Assembly (NCBI GenBank): GCA_003104905.1
Contig: PQAS01000002.1
Span: 33,663-97,662, forward strand
Origin: Candidatus Methanoperedentaceae archaeon
GTDB lineage: Archaea; Halobacteriota; Methanosarcinia; Methanosarcinales; Methanoperedenaceae
Direction: 5' to 3'
Length of the DNA: 64,000 nucleotides
The notes under the pieces were generated by a model. It was not told the origin of the DNA, ran no database searches, and saw only the letters and a program-made list of their open reading frames with translations. Every line of letters begins with the position of its first letter. Positions within the stretch are counted from its first letter, which is position 1. A program made the translations under genes and the position numbers. This document shows positions 9,086-18,265 of this stretch, in pieces.

Positions 9086-9769
9086 TTATTCGGTAGCTTT
9101 TGGCTCCAGTATTTCCTTGTTATATTTTTCAAGATAGATTATTTCTTTGATACCGGTGTTATCGATCACTTCACGCGCGATCTGCCTTTTGGACATGAGC
9201 CATCTCTGGTTATATGTCAATTCAGGTTCGATATCAACTGTTATACTGTCCTCATTTACCTGGACGGGCAGATCTTTTCCGATATACAACCCAAGAAGAC
9301 CTTTTACCTTGCCTTCGATATCGTCAATTTTCTCTTTTATTTCATAGTCGTATGTTACTGTCTGCCCTGCAAGGAACCTGTTGAAGTCCACCTGCGCCAT
9401 CCTTCCGATTGCTCTTATTACCATTCCGGGGCGGCCATCAACCTCTACAGGCATTCCAACCTGGACTCTCTGGTTGAATTTTGTCATCGGTATGTTTTCA
9501 ATAAGTTCAGGATTCCTTTGTCCGAAGGCTTTTTCCGGAGGGATAGTTATGCTGCCTGTGTATCCAATTTCCTTTCCTACAAAATCCTCGTCCAATCCGG
9601 CGACCGTGTGCTTTGCGCCTACTATTACAACATCTCCCCCGTATTTTCCCTTTTCATTATAGATGCTGTTGGCTTTTGCCACATCTTCATCAGTTGTGTC
9701 AAAAACGTGGCCTTCATCGGTTTTTCCGGTATATGAAACTCGTATAAAATCACCTTTTTCAATAGTCAT
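9086..9769 (-). CDS. FKBP-type peptidyl-prolyl cis-trans isomerase (SlyD-like)
   Basis: This 227-residue prolyl isomerase/chaperone has an N-terminal FKBP half (GDFIRVSYTGKTDEGHVFDTT) and a flap region with IPPEKAFGQRNPELI. The insert-in-flap arrangement, followed by FNRFLAGQTVTYDYEI, is typical of archaeal long FKBPs and SlyD. The C-terminal ~70 residues form the extra domain seen in archaeal long-type FKBPs. I chose the ATG at 9769, which has an AAGGA site about 11 bases upstream; an in-frame TTG two codons earlier (9775) has no advantage. It acts in cytosolic protein folding and stands alone. Confidence 0.9.
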   Translation of the reverse strand: MTIEKGDFIRVSYTGKTDEGHVFDTTDEDVAKANSIYNEKGKYGGDVVIVGAKHTVAGLDEDFVGKEIGYTGSITIPPEKAFGQRNPELIENIPMTKFNQRVQVGMPVEVDGRPGMVIRAIGRMAQVDFNRFLAGQTVTYDYEIKEKIDDIEGKVKGLLGLYIGKDLPVQVNEDSITVDIEPELTYNQRWLMSKRQIAREVIDNTGIKEIIYLEKYNKEILEPKATE

Positions 9770-9930
9770 AATCAATCATTTCCTTTTTTTCGCCCTTCAT
9801 GTATGGATGGTATAAAATACTTACTTACTTGACAAATAAAAAAATCTCTGAAGAGAATTTGACGGGAAATAATCAGATTTGTGGTACAGACACTTATTTT
9901 CATAAAAAATTACAATCAAAGTCACCATTC

Positions 9931-9991
9931 GACAGGATAACAGTACAGGATAACTTTTCAATCCAATCCTGTCCATCCTGCAAATCCTGTC
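9931..9991. repeat. Intergenic periodic inverted repeat (ATCCTGTC family)
   Basis: The 308-bp gene-free gap 9770-10077 holds two GACAGGAT-like units on the left (9931-9953) facing three ATCCTG units on the right, spaced 9 bases apart (9966-9991: ATCCTGTCC, ATCCTGCAA, ATCCTGTC). The two arms can pair as an imperfect hairpin. I recall very similar 'ATCCTGT' periodic intergenic sequences from many unrelated genomes, but cannot name a mechanism. The flanks of the gap show only AT-rich promoter-like sequence for FKBP and the end of the marker-9 gene. Confidence 0.55.
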
Positions 9992-10077
9992 TGAAATTAA
10001 TTAATTTCATAAGTATTACTTCAGATCATATCCACAAAATCCGTCGAACTTAAAGCAATGATTTATTATTTTAGATA

Positions 10078-11193
10078 TTAATTTTTCTTATGTTTTAGTA
10101 TATATTCTGACAATTTCTTCTTAATGGTCATATATTCGACATCTGAAAGACCAATCGATTCAAGCGCCGAATCCCTGAGGAAACAGGGTTTTGTTATCTT
10201 ACAGCACCATGTCATGCTGCCAAAACATGTACCTTCTCCGTATTCAATGGGAGTTTTTCTTGCAAAATCGGTCTTTATTTTCATGAATTCCTCCGCAGTG
10301 ATACCCGCCTGTTTGAGCGCGCCGTGAAGTGCACAGGGTTTTACCGGAAGGCAGCAAAAAGCAAGCGCCCTTAAGTCCCCGCCGCCGCAAATATGCTTGG
10401 GAGCATTATACCAGCCTGTCATGGTCTGGAGTGAGGTTATATCAAAAACAAGCTGGTCGATGATACGGGGATTTATACTGACTGCGCGCGCAACAGAAAC
10501 CATATCAGCACCCCGGGAAAACATTTCCTTTGCGCTTTCGGGATCCGTGATCGAATTATTGCCTATTATAAATAGTTTCGTTGAATTTCGTATCCGTTTG
10601 ATAACTCCTATATCTACACCCTGCGGATGCATGGCATCTATATGGATAATATCTGCCCCGGCCTTTTCAATCGCTTTAGCAAGTTCCACATCATTCACAA
10701 CATTCGCTCTTGTTTTTACAGAGAGCACAACACCTGTCTTCTTTATTTCTGTGATATATTCGCAAAGACGCGGAATATCTTTCAACAAAGCTTCTCCTGC
10801 TCCGAGTTCAACCATTTCGGGCTGTCTGCAATGTGCATTTATTTCCAGAATGGCACCGTATCCTTTTGCAAGAACAGCAGCTTCCAGGAACGGTCCGATA
10901 GATGCCGCACGCACATTTACTGCGATCGTTGTGTATCCTTTTGTGGCTTCAAGTTCTGACTTTATGAATTCCAGGGGTTTATCGGAAATGAATTCAGTCC
11001 TTCCCCGTTCTACCTCTTTCCTGGCGGCTTCATTTGTAGGTTGATCGAGATTATATCCTCCAAGAATGATCATTCCCGCATTTTTAAACCGGGATGCGAA
11101 AATGCTATCCGTTATACCTGCCATTGAAGCAGTTGCAATTGGATTTTTGGGTGATGCATAACCTATCTTAATATCAAATATTGTTTCTGTCAT
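10078..11193 (-). CDS. Methanogenesis marker protein 9 (Dus/DHOD-like barrel plus Cys-rich domain)
   Basis: The 371-residue protein has two parts. Residues 1-250 form an FMN-type TIM barrel related to tRNA-dihydrouridine synthase and dihydroorotate dehydrogenase (NPIATASMAGITDS, INAHCRQPE, GADIIHIDAMHPQG, GNNSITDPESA). The C-terminal ~110 residues are Cys-rich (ICGGGD, FCCLPVKPCALHG, GTCFGSMTWCCKITKPC), the pattern of the methanogenesis marker 9 domain, which is restricted to methanogens and their anaerobic methanotroph relatives. Clustered cysteines suggest one or more Fe-S sites. The exact reaction is unknown. It is divergent from the fpo operon. Its presence supports a (reverse) methanogenesis lifestyle. 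Confidence 0.8.
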   Translation of the reverse strand: MTETIFDIKIGYASPKNPIATASMAGITDSIFASRFKNAGMIILGGYNLDQPTNEAARKEVERGRTEFISDKPLEFIKSELEATKGYTTIAVNVRAASIGPFLEAAVLAKGYGAILEINAHCRQPEMVELGAGEALLKDIPRLCEYITEIKKTGVVLSVKTRANVVNDVELAKAIEKAGADIIHIDAMHPQGVDIGVIKRIRNSTKLFIIGNNSITDPESAKEMFSRGADMVSVARAVSINPRIIDQLVFDITSLQTMTGWYNAPKHICGGGDLRALAFCCLPVKPCALHGALKQAGITAEEFMKIKTDFARKTPIEYGEGTCFGSMTWCCKITKPCFLRDSALESIGLSDVEYMTIKKKLSEYILKHKKN

Positions 11194-11269
11194 GATTTAA
11201 CCTAATTAATTATTTGCCTTCAGTTGTCGGAATCATTAAAGAATTTTGCGCTAAAACAATTTCATAAGC

Positions 11270-11278
11270 TTTTTATAT
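11270..11278 (+). promoter_or_regulatory. Putative TATA box of the fpo operon
   Basis: TTTTTATAT sits 36-44 bp before the fpoA ATG at 11314, giving a short leader that contains GGTGG (11305-11309) as ribosome site. No other obvious promoter is seen inside the operon, where gaps are 0-4 bp. Confidence 0.5.
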
Positions 11279-11313
11279 CAATAATCCTTTTGTAAGTTGT
11301 AAATGGTGGTCCA

Positions 11314-11688
11314 ATGGTCACAAATGAAATTTTTGATAATTATTTGCCTGTCGTAATTCTTACGATTGTAGGTGTTGTGTTCGTGGCGATCGCACTATTC
11401 ATGTCGCGAATGGTGAGGCCTAGCAACAAGACAAAGGAAAAACTCTCAACGTATGAATGCGCCGAAACGCCCATAGGCGACGCAAGAATACATTTTAACA
11501 TCCAATATTACCTGATAGTCATAGTTTTTCTGGTATTTGATGTTGAAGTGCTGTTCCTGTATCCATGGGCTGTGCAATTTAAGAACCTGGGACCGCTGGG
11601 ATTTTTTGAAATGATAATTTTTATTGAAGTACTTATTGTAGGCCTGGCTTACGCCTGGAGAAAGGAGGCTTTAGAGTGGATCCATTAA
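11314..11688 (+). CDS. fpoA: F420H2 dehydrogenase subunit A (NuoA-like)
   Basis: This 124-residue membrane subunit is homologous to NuoA/ND3. Three transmembrane helices are visible at about 10-32, 66-88 and 94-115. The conserved loop between the first two carries the [17 protein letters not shown] sequence with the Cys diagnostic of ND3-type subunits. It anchors the junction between the hydrophilic and membrane arms of the proton-pumping F420H2:quinone/methanophenazine oxidoreductase. It is the first gene of a 13-gene operon and overlaps fpoB by 13 bp. Confidence 0.93.
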   Translation: MVTNEIFDNYLPVVILTIVGVVFVAIALFMSRMVRPSNKTKEKLSTYECAETPIGDARIHFNIQYYLIVIVFLVFDVEVLFLYPWAVQFKNLGPLGFFEMIIFIEVLIVGLAYAWRKEALEWIH

Positions 11689-12269
11689 CAATTGATACAA
11701 CAAAGATCAAAATAACAAAGAAGAAGCCTGTGACTGCGCTTGATAAATTGAATGATACCGGCCTTATAAGCACAGTCCTTGCAGCCAGGGAACGGGAAGG
11801 ATTGATATTATTTTCAACAATCGACCAGATATTTAACTGGGCGCGTTTAAGTTCACTCTGGCCGGTCACATCCGGTCTTGCCTGCTGTGCTATCGAAATG
11901 ATGGCAACGGCTATGGCACATCATGATGTGGCAAGATTCGGTATGGAGATATTCAGGGCAAGTCCGAGACAGGCCGACCTTATGTTCGTTGCAGGAACTG
12001 TTACAAAACGCATGGCCCCCAGAGTAAAACAACTCTATGAGATGATGGCTGAGCCAAAATGGGTAATATCAGTTGGAAGCTGCGCAAATACAGGAGGCCC
12101 TTATCACGATTCATATTCGGTATTAAAAGGCGTGGATTTGATCATTCCTGTTGACGTTTATATTCCCGGATGTCCACCAAGACCCGAGGCATGGATATAT
12201 GGGATCATCCAATTGAGGGAAAAGATAAAGAACAAAGGATATGGGGCAAAATGGGGGTTGAATAAATGA
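11676..12269 (+). CDS. fpoB: F420H2 dehydrogenase subunit B (NuoB-like, N2 cluster)
   Basis: This 197-residue hydrophilic subunit carries the terminal [4Fe-4S] N2 cluster that passes electrons to the membrane-bound acceptor. Ligand motifs are visible: the adjacent cysteines in [12 protein letters not shown] (about residues 69-70), [12 protein letters not shown], and [11 protein letters not shown]. The start is GTG at 11676, supported by AAGGAGG a few bases upstream; it begins inside fpoA. The N-terminal ~45 residues are Lys-rich and specific to this gene. It overlaps fpoC by ATGA. Confidence 0.94.
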   Translation: MDPLTIDTTKIKITKKKPVTALDKLNDTGLISTVLAAREREGLILFSTIDQIFNWARLSSLWPVTSGLACCAIEMMATAMAHHDVARFGMEIFRASPRQADLMFVAGTVTKRMAPRVKQLYEMMAEPKWVISVGSCANTGGPYHDSYSVLKGVDLIIPVDVYIPGCPPRPEAWIYGIIQLREKIKNKGYGAKWGLNK

Positions 12270-12766
12270 ACCCGGCTGAAGAGATAAAACAATTATTTCC
12301 GGGTTCTGTTGTCAGCACAGGGCTCCAGACAAATAAACCTCTGGCGACTATTAAGAAAGAAGACCTGTTAATTATCGCTGAAAAAGTGAAAGAAATGGGA
12401 TTTGACAACCTTTCCCTGATAACAGGCATTGATTATAGGGACAGGTTCGAGATAATTTATAATTTCTTTTCTTATGCTAAAAAGCAGAATCTTGTTTTAA
12501 AAGTTATTCTTGACCATGACAAACCAGAAGTAGATTCTTTAGAGTCTCACTGGAAAGTGGCAGATTGGCTTGAGCGGGAGACCTATGATCTTGTGGGTAT
12601 TAAGTTCCGGGGTCATCCAAATCTAAAAAGGATATTATTGCCTGATGGCTGGGTCGGTCATCCCCTGAGGAAGGATTATGATATGGGCGTAGATCAATTC
12701 GTTACCCTGGGGGAAGATGGAGAAGATATCGTGAGCACTGACGGATCAAATCTGCTGAGGAGATAA
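12266..12766 (+). CDS. fpoC: F420H2 dehydrogenase subunit C (NuoC-like, 30 kDa)
   Basis: This 166-residue subunit is homologous to the NuoC / 30-kDa complex I subunit. The family signature is seen in [32 protein letters not shown], of which E-R-E-x-Y-D-L-x-G-I is the core, followed by GHPLRKDY. It has no cofactor and stabilises the Q module together with FpoB and FpoD. The start ATG overlaps the fpoB stop (ATGA), and the stop is one base before fpoD. Confidence 0.92.
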   Translation: MNPAEEIKQLFPGSVVSTGLQTNKPLATIKKEDLLIIAEKVKEMGFDNLSLITGIDYRDRFEIIYNFFSYAKKQNLVLKVILDHDKPEVDSLESHWKVADWLERETYDLVGIKFRGHPNLKRILLPDGWVGHPLRKDYDMGVDQFVTLGEDGEDIVSTDGSNLLRR

Positions 12767-12767
12767 A

Positions 12768-13916
12768 ATGAGAACTGAAGAACTTCTGATTAATATGGGT
12801 CCGGTCCATCCAAGTACACACGGTGTATTGAGGTTCAAGTTAACAATGGACGGGGAGATAATTAGAAAATGCGATATCGTTATGGGATACCTGCATCGCG
12901 GAACGGAGAAATTGGGGGAGATGAAGACGTATCTGCAATTCGTTCCTTACACGGACAGGCTGGATTATATATCAGCCTTCCCAAACAATTACGCTTATGT
13001 TAAAGCTGTGGAAGAGCTTGCTGGTGTAGAAGTGCCATTGAGGGCAGAATATATCCGCGTTCTTACGCTTGAACTTAACAGGATAGTGAATCATCTGGTC
13101 ATGCTGGGCTCTCTTCTTCTGGATCTCGGTGGATCTACAATGATAATGTGGGGTTTCCGGGAAAGAGAGAATGCTCTGCAGTTATTTGAGATGCTGTGCG
13201 GCGCCAGGATGACTTTTAATTATATCAGGCCGGGAGGAGTAAGGGAAGACCTTCCTGAAGGCTTCATTCCAAAACTTAACGAATTCATAAAAGATATGGA
13301 AAATCGCATAGTTGATTACGAGGAGCTTATAAGCGGTAATGAGATTTTCATTATGAGAATGAAAAATATCGGAGTAATAAGCGCAAAAGATGCCATTAAT
13401 TATGGCATGACAGGTCCGTCGCTTCGCGGTCATGGCGTGAATTATGATATACGGAAGATCGAACCGTATTCAGTGTATCCTGACCTTGACTTCAGGGCAT
13501 GTGTTCGCAATGAATGCGACAGCTTTGCCAGATACATGGTAAGAATCGATGAGATGAGAGAAAGCCTGCATATCCTGAGGCAAGTGGTTGATGCAATGCC
13601 TGAAGGGAAACCAACAAGCCAGGCAAAGTACGGGATAGCTCCGATGACGGGAGCTCCAACTGCAGTTTCCACATATTTTCCGAGAATATTTACTCCGCCC
13701 CCCGGAGAGGTTTACAGCAGGATAGAGGCGCCAAAGGGAGAATTAGGTTTTTATGTGGTAAGTGACGGGACAATAAAACCATACAGGATAAAGATACGTT
13801 CGCCTTCTTTCTGCAACCTTACAGCTATACCAAAAATGGTTGAAGGGCTTATGATCCCTGACCTTATAGCAGCCTTCGGGACAATTGATGTTGTTCTTGG
13901 CGATGTGGACCGGTGA
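12768..13916 (+). CDS. fpoD: F420H2 dehydrogenase subunit D (NuoD-like, 49 kDa)
   Basis: This 382-residue homolog of the 49-kDa complex I subunit forms the quinone or methanophenazine pocket with FpoB. Seen are the N-terminal GPVHPSTHGVLRF, YLHRGTEKL, the helix RVLTLELNRIVNHL and the TGPSLRGHGVNYDIRK segment. The His in HPSTHG and the HRG motif are pocket residues in the family. The nickel ligands of related hydrogenases are absent, as expected. It is followed after 4 bp by fpoH. Confidence 0.94.
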   Translation: MRTEELLINMGPVHPSTHGVLRFKLTMDGEIIRKCDIVMGYLHRGTEKLGEMKTYLQFVPYTDRLDYISAFPNNYAYVKAVEELAGVEVPLRAEYIRVLTLELNRIVNHLVMLGSLLLDLGGSTMIMWGFRERENALQLFEMLCGARMTFNYIRPGGVREDLPEGFIPKLNEFIKDMENRIVDYEELISGNEIFIMRMKNIGVISAKDAINYGMTGPSLRGHGVNYDIRKIEPYSVYPDLDFRACVRNECDSFARYMVRIDEMRESLHILRQVVDAMPEGKPTSQAKYGIAPMTGAPTAVSTYFPRIFTPPPGEVYSRIEAPKGELGFYVVSDGTIKPYRIKIRSPSFCNLTAIPKMVEGLMIPDLIAAFGTIDVVLGDVDR

Positions 13917-13920
13917 TATA

Positions 13921-15027
13921 ATGTTTGCAAATGCTTACGACCTTATTGTGTATATTTTGAATTTTATCGGGATTTATGAACCTATAAATAACATATTTGA
14001 GACGCTAGGAATTGAATATGTTTTGAGGATCATAATTGTATTTGTGGAGATTGCAGTTTTAATGGTTTTTGCTCTCCTTACGATCATGTTCCTTACATGG
14101 ATGGAACGCAAAGTTGTCGCCATTGTACAGGCAAGGTACGGCCCAATGGTCACAGGACCGAGGGGATTACTCCAGCCGGTTATGGATGGTGTTAAACTTA
14201 TAGGTAAGGAGGACATAATCCCGGCAAAAGCGGACAGATGGATTTTTACACTTGCGCCCTTTATCATATTCATACCAGCGCTCCTCATTTTTATTCCCCT
14301 TCCGTTTGGCGAATCGCTCATAATATCGGATTTAAAAGTTGGTCTTCTTTATATAATAGCGATATCTGCCGTATCCCCGATCGCAATTTTGCTTGCAGGC
14401 TGGGCTTCAAATAATAAATATTCATTAATGGGGGCAATGAGGGCAGTGGCCCAGGATATAAGTTATACGATTCCGCTTGCACTTTCTGCTTTAGCTATTG
14501 TTTTATTCACCGGTTCCCTGAGCACTGTTGATATCGTATCCGCTCAAAGTGCGACCTGGTTTGGCTTTATTCCAAAATGGTTCATATTCCTGCAGCCTCT
14601 GGGTTTTCTTTTATTCCTGATCGCATCGATCGCGGAAATGGGTCGTATACCTTTTGATTTCCAGGAATCAGAACAGGAACTGGTAGCTGGCTTCTTCACA
14701 GAATACAGCGGAATGAAATTTGCAATGTTTTTCCTTGCAGAGTATGCGCACTTATTTTCAGTTTCGGCAATAGTTGTCACATTGTTCCTGGGAGGATGGT
14801 CATTTCCGTTCCTTAATTTGCTCCCGTCCGGTCTGGTTCCACTGGTGTCGTTTGGAATCTTCCTGGTTAAAACATATGCGATAATTTTCTTTGCAATGTG
14901 GCTGCGGGATACAGTACCAAGGGTCAGGATAGACCAGCTTATGAACCTGGGCTGGAAAATCATGATACCTCTGGCGTTACTCAACTTACTGGCCACTGGT
15001 TTTCTTTTAACCGCAGGGGTGTTCTAA
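13921..15027 (+). CDS. fpoH: F420H2 dehydrogenase subunit H (NuoH-like)
   Basis: This 368-residue membrane subunit is homologous to NuoH/ND1 and links the Q module to the proton-pumping arm. It has about eight transmembrane helices. Family sequences are WMERKVVAIVQARYGP, GRIPFDFQESEQELVAGF (the acidic quinone-chamber loop) and LRDTVPRVRIDQLM near the end. I use the ATG at 13921, 4 bp after the fpoD stop. An in-frame TTG at 13885 would add 12 residues inside fpoD and is unlikely. The stop overlaps the fpoI start (taATG). Confidence 0.93.
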   Translation: MFANAYDLIVYILNFIGIYEPINNIFETLGIEYVLRIIIVFVEIAVLMVFALLTIMFLTWMERKVVAIVQARYGPMVTGPRGLLQPVMDGVKLIGKEDIIPAKADRWIFTLAPFIIFIPALLIFIPLPFGESLIISDLKVGLLYIIAISAVSPIAILLAGWASNNKYSLMGAMRAVAQDISYTIPLALSALAIVLFTGSLSTVDIVSAQSATWFGFIPKWFIFLQPLGFLLFLIASIAEMGRIPFDFQESEQELVAGFFTEYSGMKFAMFFLAEYAHLFSVSAIVVTLFLGGWSFPFLNLLPSGLVPLVSFGIFLVKTYAIIFFAMWLRDTVPRVRIDQLMNLGWKIMIPLALLNLLATGFLLTAGVF

Positions 15028-15443
15028 TGGCCTGGATAAGCAAGAACTGGACCATGATCGGGATCGTTAAAGGGCTTATCGTTACCATGAAACATATGTT
15101 ACGTATTGGCAACAGGCCTACAGTGACTGTCCAGTATCCATATCAGAAAATGAAAGTATGGCCCAGATTCAGGGGGCTGCATGCAGTCGATGAAAAAGCC
15201 TGCATTGGCTGCGGGATATGTGAAGTGAGCTGTCCTAATGGAACAATACGGATAGTAAAATACAAAACAAGATGGTACCCGCAGGTCAATGTGGGTATGT
15301 GCCTGTTCTGCGGCCTCTGTGTGGATGCATGTCCCATGAATGCTATGAAAATGACCGGAAACTATGAGCTTGCGGATTATACGCGTGAGAGTCTGGTGTA
15401 TGGTCCTGATAGATTATTATTCAACAAAGAGGTGGAACAATGA
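15027..15443 (+). CDS. fpoI: F420H2 dehydrogenase subunit I (2x[4Fe-4S], NuoI-like)
   Basis: This 138-residue ferredoxin-like subunit carries two [4Fe-4S] clusters (N6a/N6b type). Ligand motifs are CIGCGICEVSCPNG (about residues 59-72) and CLFCGLCVDACPMN (about 92-105). It receives electrons from the F420-oxidising subunit FpoF, which is not encoded in this window, and passes them to FpoB. The start ATG at 15027 lies in taATG at the fpoH stop with AGGGGTG upstream; a longer open frame beginning inside fpoH is not the real start. It overlaps fpoJ by ATGA. Confidence 0.93.
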   Translation: MAWISKNWTMIGIVKGLIVTMKHMLRIGNRPTVTVQYPYQKMKVWPRFRGLHAVDEKACIGCGICEVSCPNGTIRIVKYKTRWYPQVNVGMCLFCGLCVDACPMNAMKMTGNYELADYTRESLVYGPDRLLFNKEVEQ

Positions 15444-15685
15444 TAGATATTGTATTTCTTGTTATTTCAGTTCTCACGATCCTGTCAACAATCATGGTGG
15501 TCAGGTCAAATAAATTAGTTCACAGCGCTACATATCTGGCCGGTACATTCATTGGTACCGCAGGTCTTTTCATCCTCCTTAAAGCCGAGTTCCTTGCCTG
15601 GGTACAGGTCCTTGTCTATGTTGGAGCGGTAATAACCCTGATATTATTCACAATTATGTTGACCAGAAAGGGGGAGGAAGAATAA
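15440..15685 (+). CDS. fpoJ: F420H2 dehydrogenase subunit J, N-terminal half (split NuoJ)
   Basis: This 81-residue, three-helix membrane protein corresponds to the N-terminal part of NuoJ/ND6, including the pi-bulge helix region AWVQVLVYVGAVITLILF. In Methanosarcina the J subunit is also split in two genes; the same is seen here with the second half 1 bp downstream. GAGGTGG precedes the start. It ends in charged residues (TRKGEEE), so the split is a clean gene boundary rather than a frameshift. Confidence 0.9.
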   Translation: MIDIVFLVISVLTILSTIMVVRSNKLVHSATYLAGTFIGTAGLFILLKAEFLAWVQVLVYVGAVITLILFTIMLTRKGEEE

Positions 15686-15686
15686 A

Positions 15687-15953
15687 ATGATCAATAAGAC
15701 CTTCAATTTACTGATCGCATTACTGTTGTTTGCAGCATTATTCCTTGCTATTGATAACAGTTTTACTGACCTGGCAAAGAAAGAGGAAATCACCCAAATC
15801 AGTATAGAACAAATCGCAGGTGGAATGAATAATAAAGGGGAAACGATAAGAAATGGTATTTTCAGTGATTTTATATTTCCCTTTGAATTACTTTCACTGT
15901 TATTGTTAGCATCGTTGATGGGCGCCCTTTATATCGCAAAAAAGGAGGCATAA
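15687..15953 (+). CDS. fpoJ: F420H2 dehydrogenase subunit J, C-terminal half (split NuoJ)
   Basis: This 88-residue protein has one N-terminal helix, a hydrophilic segment, then a helix with [25 protein letters not shown]. This matches the C-terminal FELASVLLLVAMIGAI-type end of NuoJ. It is a separate gene with its own GGAGGAAG site, a feature of archaeal Fpo. Together with the preceding ORF it rebuilds one NuoJ. Confidence 0.88.
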   Translation: MINKTFNLLIALLLFAALFLAIDNSFTDLAKKEEITQISIEQIAGGMNNKGETIRNGIFSDFIFPFELLSLLLLASLMGALYIAKKEA

Positions 15954-15954
15954 A

Positions 15955-16254
15955 ATGTCTTTATATTCATATCTCTTAATTTCGATAATAATATTCACCA
16001 TAGGTGTATATGGAATAATTACACAAAGAAGCGGGATCAAAATCCTGATGTGCATTGAACTGCTTCTGAATTCGGCAAATCTTAACCTTGTTGCTTTCTC
16101 AAGTTATAATGGCAATGCGACTGGCCAGGTATTTGCAATATTTTCTATTGCCATTGCAGCAGCAGAAGCCGCCATAGGATTTGCGATACTTGTGGCTTTG
16201 TTCAGGTTGAAAGATACTATCAATCTTGACAATATCAACATATTGAGGTGGTAA
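15955..16254 (+). CDS. fpoK: F420H2 dehydrogenase subunit K (NuoK-like)
   Basis: This 99-residue, three-helix subunit is homologous to NuoK/ND4L. It carries the two membrane glutamates of the proton channel, in [15 protein letters not shown] and in [24 protein letters not shown] lies directly upstream. The length is exactly that of the family (about 100 residues). Confidence 0.93.
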   Translation: MSLYSYLLISIIIFTIGVYGIITQRSGIKILMCIELLLNSANLNLVAFSSYNGNATGQVFAIFSIAIAAAEAAIGFAILVALFRLKDTINLDNINILRW

Positions 16255-16255
16255 T

Positions 16256-18265
16256 ATGTTCAGCGAATTTGCAGCACTAATAGTATTATTACCGGTCATA
16301 GCATTTGTATTAACGCTTTTCCTGGGTAAGAAACTCTATTCCGGCGGAGCATTGTTACCAATAGCGGCGATTGCAGGTTCCTTCATCATCTCGGTTGGGA
16401 TTTTCTTTGAGATATTTCCGAATGATGGAATGGTCCAGCAGTCATTTCCCTGGTTTGCAGGAATGAATATTGGAATATTGATCGATCCGCTGGCAATAGT
16501 TATGCTGATGATGGTCACATTTGTCAGTCTTCTAATTCATATTTATGCAGTAGGATATATGTCCCATGATCCTGCAAAGCCAAGATATTTTGCCGAAACA
16601 TCGCTCTTTACTGCGGCGATGTTAAGTGTAATATTATCCGATAATATCCTTCAGTTCTTTATTTCATGGGAATTAGTAGGGTTATGTTCATTTCTATTGA
16701 TAGGTTTCTGGTACCATAAACCATCGGCTGCTGCCGCTGCCAAGAAGGCTTTCCTTGTAACAAGGGTCGGAGATGTACTCTTCCTTGCCGGGATCGTTTT
16801 GCTTTATGTAAACATGAAATTGCTGATAGATAATGGAACTCTTGTCGTCGAATCTCAAAGCTTCATACTTCAATTCAGGACAATGTTCGAAGCAATTCCC
16901 CTTATGGACGGGACTCAATTAACTTATATTACTTTGTTGTTCTTTGGCGGAGCTATAGGCAAGAGCGGCCAATTTCCGCTGCATGGTTGGTTGCCGGATG
17001 CGATGGAAGGCCCGACAACGGTTTCTGCCCTTATTCATGCAGCAACGATGGTTACTGCAGGTGTTTACCTTGTTGCAAGAACATTCCCCATGTTTGTGGC
17101 AACCCCGTCTACAATATCTGCCGGTGTGCCGGATTCGCTTCTTATAGTTACTTATGTTGGCGGTTTCACGGCTTTGTTCGCAGCAACGATGGGACTTGTG
17201 ATGAACGATATCAAAAGAGTTCTCGCTTATTCAACTGTCAGCCAGCTCGGTTATATGATGCTGGCACTCGGGACTGCAGGTACGGTCCTGGGGGCTAAAG
17301 CAGTTGGAATCTCCATGTTCCATCTGATAAGCCATGCATTTTTCAAAGCGCTTCTTTTCCTGTGTGCAGGAAGTGTTATCCATGCCGTTGGAACGAATGA
17401 CATTCGGGAAATGGGGGGTTTATTCAGCAAGATGAAAATAACCGCAACGACTATGTTAATTGCAGCGCTTGCCCTGGCAGGATTCGGTTTACCGTTCGAA
17501 GGTCTGGGTATGCCCATAATGAATATTGGAACTGCCGGGTTTTTCAGTAAGGATGCAATAATAGAAGGAGCAATGGAGTATGGGGAAGTAACACACGATA
17601 TGATTCCATACGGATTTGCAGTTATTGCAGCTCTTTTGACATCAATATACATATTCAGGCTGTGGTTCATGACATTTACAGGAAAACCACGTTCAGAGAG
17701 GCATTCACATGAATCGCCGGGAGTAATGACCGGACCATTAATGATACTGGCAATATTTGCCTTATTGTTTGGTTTCTCCCAGGCTGGTTTCTATGGTTAC
17801 GTTGAGAAGAATTTTGAATTGATGGATGTAAATATAGCTGTTCATGAAGGTGAGGCTTTCCACCCATCAGCATTGGTGATACTTCTTCCCGTGATCGTTG
17901 GAGTATTGGGTCTCTTGATATCATATTTAATATACAATAAACGAATTATCGATATGAGCAAGCTGGTTTCAGCAGGGAATCCTATTTATAAACTATTATT
18001 GAACAGGTATTACGAGCCAAAATTGGGCGCTAATATAATTGGCGTGAAACTGACACATGATGTAGTAGCCCAATCCGGTGAGTTCATTGACAGGAAGATA
18101 ATTGATGGGCTGGTTATAGATAATATCATCAGCAATACCCTGCTTAAGCTTGGTGAAATCGTCCGGAAATTACAGACAGGGGTTGTGCAGAATTATGCCT
18201 CTGTTACGATTTTTGGAGTAGCATTGCTATTAATAATTCTTAGACTTATATTCGGAGGGACATAA
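16256..18265 (+). CDS. fpoL: F420H2 dehydrogenase subunit L (NuoL-like antiporter-type pump)
   Basis: This 669-residue membrane subunit is homologous to NuoL/ND5. The antiporter core holds SWELVGLCSFLLIGFW (with the Glu of TM5), GKSGQFPLHGWLPDAMEGPTTVSALIHAATM (positions around 240-270) and FHLISHAFFKALLFL. The C-terminal ~100 residues form the amphipathic lateral helix plus last TM helix expected of NuoL, reaching about 665. It drives one proton channel. It overlaps the fpoM start by one base. Confidence 0.94.
   Translation: MFSEFAALIVLLPVIAFVLTLFLGKKLYSGGALLPIAAIAGSFIISVGIFFEIFPNDGMVQQSFPWFAGMNIGILIDPLAIVMLMMVTFVSLLIHIYAVGYMSHDPAKPRYFAETSLFTAAMLSVILSDNILQFFISWELVGLCSFLLIGFWYHKPSAAAAAKKAFLVTRVGDVLFLAGIVLLYVNMKLLIDNGTLVVESQSFILQFRTMFEAIPLMDGTQLTYITLLFFGGAIGKSGQFPLHGWLPDAMEGPTTVSALIHAATMVTAGVYLVARTFPMFVATPSTISAGVPDSLLIVTYVGGFTALFAATMGLVMNDIKRVLAYSTVSQLGYMMLALGTAGTVLGAKAVGISMFHLISHAFFKALLFLCAGSVIHAVGTNDIREMGGLFSKMKITATTMLIAALALAGFGLPFEGLGMPIMNIGTAGFFSKDAIIEGAMEYGEVTHDMIPYGFAVIAALLTSIYIFRLWFMTFTGKPRSERHSHESPGVMTGPLMILAIFALLFGFSQAGFYGYVEKNFELMDVNIAVHEGEAFHPSALVILLPVIVGVLGLLISYLIYNKRIIDMSKLVSAGNPIYKLLLNRYYEPKLGANIIGVKLTHDVVAQSGEFIDRKIIDGLVIDNIISNTLLKLGEIVRKLQTGVVQNYASVTIFGVALLLIILRLIFGGT

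Noticed and set aside
9799..10053. 84-codon frame in the FKBP-marker 9 gap
   Set aside because: It runs through the periodic ATCCTGT repeat and has no ribosome site or family.
15440..15953. Frameshift splitting fpoJ
   Set aside because: Both halves have their own ribosome sites and clean ends, and the J subunit is also split in Methanosarcina, so this is the normal gene structure.
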